In this document: piece by piece, positions 5,505 through 7,705 of the stretch
Layout of the letters: each line of letters starts with the position of its first letter
Position numbering within the stretch: the stretch's first letter is position 1
Source: Gemmatimonadales bacterium UBA2982
GTDB lineage: Bacteria; Gemmatimonadota; Gemmatimonadetes; Longimicrobiales; Gaopeijiaceae
DNA length: 7,705 bases
NCBI GenBank assembly: GCA_002347035.1
Contig: DEAM01000003.1
Coordinates: 1-7,705, forward strand
Direction of reading: 5' to 3'
Program-made: the position numbers and the translations under genes
The notes under the pieces: model-generated
Seen by the model: only the letters and a program-made list of their open reading frames with translations
The model's database searches: none
Told to the model about the DNA's origin: nothing

Positions 5505-6866
5505 ATGCCTGATAGTCAGAAAAAAAATTCCAATTTGAAAACTGAGATGGAAGCCGAGTCTCTAACCAGCCGTATAGAAGGGGAGATGGCCGACGAGTCG
5601 CACCGACCCACTGTGCCAGCTGCTATGGAGTACGACTACACCAACTTCTACTTCGGCGCCGGAGATGACCCCTTCGCACTCCTGCAGCCGTTTGACACGT
5701 GGTGGAGTCAGGTCAAGCCGGCAGGCTACTACTTATTTGAGCTGCCACTGCACTCGCAGCCCGGTACCCGGGTTGATGTGGAGGACACGAAGACCGGGGA
5801 TATCCTTCGAGGCCTGGTCAATTTTGCGTCCTATAACTACTTGGGCCTCTCATATCGCCCAGAGGTCAAGAAAGCTATTCAGGAGGCGGCCGAAGTATTC
5901 GGAGGGGGAGCTTCTGGCTCCCCAATCCTCAGCGGTACAACAGACTTACATGCGCAATTTGGAAAGGAAGTAGCAGCGTTCAAGGGCCAGGAAGACTCCC
6001 TGATTTTTCCTACTGGCTACAGTGCTAATGTTGGTACTATCTCAGGCCTGATGCGCTCAGGTGACCTGATCGTGGCAGATCAGTTTGCTCACGCAAGCGT
6101 GGTTGATGGTATGATTCTGTCGAAGGCAAAGTCGCGGTTCTTCCGCCACAATCAGGCAGACGACCTCGACCGAAAGCTTAAAGGCTTCGATGGGAAGAAG
6201 CTGGTCATCGTTGAGGGCGTCTACTCCATGGACGGTGACGTGCCACCTCTCGCTGAGATCATTGAAGTCTGCAAGAAGCACGGGGCTCGCCTTATGATTG
6301 ACGAAGCCCATTCGGCTTTTCTGTTCGGCCCAACAGGCAAGGGCGTCGCGGAGGACCAGGGCGTCGAAGATGAAATCGACATACACCTAGGTACGTTTTC
6401 CAAATCCCTTGGGGGACAGGGCGGCTACATCGTCGGGCCTCACCGCTTAATCAATTACCTCCGAGGTTTCTCTCGTTCTCGTTTCTTCTCCTGCGCTATT
6501 TCCCCTGTGGTCGTTGCAGGGCTCCGGAAAGCTTTGGAGCTTGCCCAAAAAGAACCCGAACTCCGGACCAAGCTGTGGGAAAACGTTGCCTACATGCAAA
6601 AACTCCTCGGGGACGCCGAGGTGCCAATTGGAGACTCTACGTCTCATGTGATTCCCATCATGGTAAGGGACGACGCGCGCATCTTCATGATCGGAGAAGA
6701 ACTTCTCCGAGAAGGTGTGTTCATTAACCCGGTGCGTTACCCTGCGGTAGGTAAGCACAAATCTCGTTTCCGCATGTCGATCTCTGCAGCTCATTCACCA
6801 GAGGAGCTAGAGGAGGGCGCAGAAATCATTATTCGAGTGCTCCGGAAGTACGGCATATGTCCATAG
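5505..6866 (+). CDS. PLP-dependent alpha-oxoamine synthase (serine palmitoyltransferase/BioF/KBL family)
   Basis: Predicted 453-residue fold-type I PLP enzyme. The family condenses an amino acid with an acyl-CoA or acyl-ACP, with loss of CO2, to an alpha-amino ketone. Visible: family entry SYNYLGLS (109-116), GSPILSGTTDLH (138-149), PLP-stacking His196 in FAHAS, EGVYSMDGD (237-245), DEAHS with PLP-binding Asp266 and His269, GTFSKSLGG with Schiff-base Lys300, and FRMSISAAH (422-430) with the likely carboxylate-binding Arg423. GVEDEID before the lysine motif and SISAAH resemble serine palmitoyltransferase and natural-product synthase domains more than biotin BioF; no bio gene is present. About 100 residues precede the core; the first 40 are polar and low complexity, the next 60 (YDYTNFYFG onward) look folded. 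ATG 5505 has no Shine-Dalgarno, and later ATGs (5547, 5586, 5625) are possible. The stop overlaps the next gene by 10 bases. Substrates are unknown. Confidence 0.9.
   Translation: MPDSQKKNSNLKTEMEAESLTSRIEGEMADESHRPTVPAAMEYDYTNFYFGAGDDPFALLQPFDTWWSQVKPAGYYLFELPLHSQPGTRVDVEDTKTGDILRGLVNFASYNYLGLSYRPEVKKAIQEAAEVFGGGASGSPILSGTTDLHAQFGKEVAAFKGQEDSLIFPTGYSANVGTISGLMRSGDLIVADQFAHASVVDGMILSKAKSRFFRHNQADDLDRKLKGFDGKKLVIVEGVYSMDGDVPPLAEIIEVCKKHGARLMIDEAHSAFLFGPTGKGVAEDQGVEDEIDIHLGTFSKSLGGQGGYIVGPHRLINYLRGFSRSRFFSCAISPVVVAGLRKALELAQKEPELRTKLWENVAYMQKLLGDAEVPIGDSTSHVIPIMVRDDARIFMIGEELLREGVFINPVRYPAVGKHKSRFRMSISAAHSPEELEEGAEIIIRVLRKYGICP
6844..6859 (+). promoter_or_regulatory. Ribosome binding site inside the synthase gene, coupling the second gene
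   Basis: GGAAG (6844-6848) lies 8 bases before the ATG at 6857, within the last codons of the synthase gene whose stop is at 6864-6866. This arrangement implies a shared transcript and coupled translation of the two proteins. Confidence 0.55.
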
Positions 6867-7522
6867 TCAGCAGCCATCGCTTCCAAACGGGAGTGAGCGC
6901 TTTCTTTGAGATGGCAACTTCAGATGCGCGCGCATTGCTCCCATCACATTTGGAGCCAATCGAGGTTCGCCATCAGCGGAGTGTACTCTCAGTAAATGTA
7001 TTCCTGTTCGATGACAGTGTCGTGGGCCCTTATACAGAAGTGATGTTTGCCGTAATCGTCCCGCCATTAGTCGCTGCTTGGGGGCAACATGCCAAGGCTG
7101 GCCTCTATCCCTTCCTGGCAGCAACCAGCTCTGAGGAGGCGAGGCGTATCAAGTCAGAGCGCTTCCATTTCCCATACCACGATGACAACATCGACGCGCA
7201 GTTCATCGAGACGGAAGATCGGCTTCGGATTCGCGTCTTCGGGAGTGGTGATCCGATCTTCGATCTCAGTGTGACACCTGGGGCCTGGGAGAGCACAACG
7301 CATCTACTCCAGGGCTTCATGATGAACGGACAGGAGCGACTGAGGACAATCCTGCAGATCAGCGGTGATTACACAGTCCATGAGAATGAGCAGGGTGATA
7401 TGACGCTATTCCCTCACCCCATGACCACTAACCTGCTGAGCGAGGAAGTCTCTTCACATCCGTTCCGTGAGCACTGGTTTAAGAACGGAACCGAGGTCTT
7501 CCATCAACTCGAAGCGTTCTAA
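6857..7522 (+). CDS. Acetoacetate decarboxylase-like superfamily protein
   Basis: Predicted 221-residue cytosolic protein that I assign, with moderate confidence, to the acetoacetate decarboxylase fold. DARALLPSHLEPIEV (23-37) followed by a beta strand and then VGPYTEVMFAVIVPP (56-70) parallels the clostridial enzyme's stretch from its VPEPLEI segment to CYTE, whose Glu is catalytic; here it is Glu61. The clostridial Schiff-base Lys lies 39 residues after that Glu; here Lys99, in EEARRIKSE, lies 38 after, so it is a possible but unproven equivalent. The rest (GDPIFDLSVT at 131-140, FPHP at 185-188, PFREHWFKNG at 202-211) is beta-rich and consistent with the family's cone structure. Fold members include decarboxylases, aldolase-dehydratases and cyclases. 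Its start overlaps the synthase gene, so both probably act in one pathway. No signal peptide or membrane helix is seen. Confidence 0.62.
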   Translation: MSIVSSHRFQTGVSAFFEMATSDARALLPSHLEPIEVRHQRSVLSVNVFLFDDSVVGPYTEVMFAVIVPPLVAAWGQHAKAGLYPFLAATSSEEARRIKSERFHFPYHDDNIDAQFIETEDRLRIRVFGSGDPIFDLSVTPGAWESTTHLLQGFMMNGQERLRTILQISGDYTVHENEQGDMTLFPHPMTTNLLSEEVSSHPFREHWFKNGTEVFHQLEAF

Positions 7523-7524
7523 AG

Positions 7525-7574
7525 CGCTCTGTCAGGAGTCCACGACCGTCGGACTTGTGCACGTGTACAGAGCG
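7525..7574 (+). terminator. Compound stem-loop directly after the operon, possible terminator
   Basis: CGCTCTGT (7525-7532), starting two bases after the stop codon, pairs perfectly with ACAGAGCG (7567-7574). The 34-base loop holds an inner stem AGTCC (7537-7541)/GGACT (7551-7555). There is no T-run, which is common for actinobacterial terminators but leaves the assignment uncertain. Confidence 0.35.
7556..7569. promoter_or_regulatory. Near-perfect 14-base palindrome TGTGCACGTGTACA, possible operator
   Basis: The two halves are symmetrical around CACGTG apart from one mismatched pair (G at position 4, T at position 11), the size and form of a dimeric-repressor site. It lies about 80 bases upstream of the promoter candidate of the last gene and overlaps the 3' arm of the compound stem-loop, so it may simply be part of that structure. 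Confidence 0.3.
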
Positions 7575-7588
7575 ATAGCGCTTACCCT

Positions 7589-7635
7589 GTGCGACAAACG
7601 CACTGACGGAAACAATGGCTGCACGGATGGAGCCA
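7589..7635. repeat. Two further small hairpins in the spacer
   Basis: GTGCG (7589-7593) pairs with CGCAC (7599-7603) around ACAAA, and TGGCT (7616-7620) pairs with AGCCA (7631-7635) around ten bases. Both stems are only 5 bp. With the stem-loop at 7525-7574 they make most of the 161-base spacer potentially folded. No gene is supported here. Confidence 0.25.
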
Positions 7636-7647
7636 CGCTGACTATAG

Positions 7648-7676
7648 TTGCAGCCACCCTCAAGGCCTGGTAAGGT
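7648..7676 (+). promoter_or_regulatory. Leaderless-type promoter of the last gene
   Basis: TTGCAG (7648-7653), exactly 17 bases, then TAAGGT (7671-7676), which fits TANNNT. The -10 ends 7 bases before the ATG at 7684, so the expected transcript start coincides with the start codon. The TAAGG run could alternatively serve as a Shine-Dalgarno (AAGG, 8-base spacing) for a transcript from farther upstream. Confidence 0.5.
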
Positions 7677-7683
7677 CGCCGCT

Positions 7684-7705
7684 ATGGAATACCGTCCAGA
7701 TCTTC
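7684..7705 (+). CDS. Start of an unidentified gene cut by the right window edge
   Basis: Only MEYRPDL is visible. The start is supported by the promoter candidate whose -10 box ends 7 bases upstream. Seven residues do not identify a family; an N-terminal YRPDL occurs, as far as I recall, before the cofactor motif in some short-chain dehydrogenases, but that is a hint only. Because of the 161-base spacer with its stem-loops and its own promoter, it is probably a separate transcript from the synthase operon. Confidence 0.5.

Noticed and set aside
6057..6794. Minus-strand open frames opposite the alpha-oxoamine synthase
   Set aside because: They lie over the PLP lysine and DEAHS coding region of a clear enzyme gene and have no motifs.
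7467..7673. Plus-strand open frame of 68 codons overlapping the end of the ADC-like gene
   Set aside because: Out of frame with the preceding gene, no good ribosome binding site, low-complexity translation, and it runs across the hairpins and the promoter candidate.

Overview
The window looks like chromosomal DNA of an actinobacterium with moderately high GC content. The main reasons are an adrenodoxin-reductase-type FprA ferredoxin-NADP reductase with the typical actinobacterial C-terminal tail, a stand-alone MenH-like hydrolase, a 14-helix DHA2 exporter, and start sites without a Shine-Dalgarno sequence that sit a few bases downstream of TANNNT-type -10 boxes, as in leaderless actinobacterial transcripts. 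The genus cannot be fixed from the sequence. No rRNA, tRNA, insertion sequence, integrase or CRISPR array was seen.

Layout, left to right: fprA (+, 5' end outside the window); a DHA2 multidrug-type exporter (-); a YjbQ/UPF0047 protein (+); a MenH-like alpha/beta hydrolase (-); an atypical short-chain dehydrogenase without the catalytic Tyr/Lys (+); a small two-helix membrane protein of the DUF6526 type (-); a 337-base non-coding stretch; then a two-gene operon (+) of a PLP-dependent alpha-oxoamine synthase overlapping by 10 bases an acetoacetate-decarboxylase-like protein; finally a 161-base spacer rich in dyads, a probable leaderless promoter, and the first seven codons of another + strand gene at the right edge.

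The left five-sixths alternates strand at every gene with very short gaps: convergent gaps are 47, 18 and 14 bases, and two of the divergent gaps are 70 and about 15 bases. These genes are therefore mostly single-gene units, and their association is by neighbourhood only. FprA (electron supply to ferredoxin), YjbQ and MenH (menaquinone synthesis) look like housekeeping functions.

The most interesting part is the right end. The alpha-oxoamine synthase has the full set of PLP-enzyme motifs, resembles serine palmitoyltransferase or the synthase domains of natural-product pathways more than biotin BioF, and has about 100 residues before its core. It is translationally coupled to a divergent acetoacetate-decarboxylase-fold protein that keeps a candidate catalytic Glu and a plausibly placed Lys. 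The pair could make and process an amino-ketone, but substrates and product cannot be read from the sequence.
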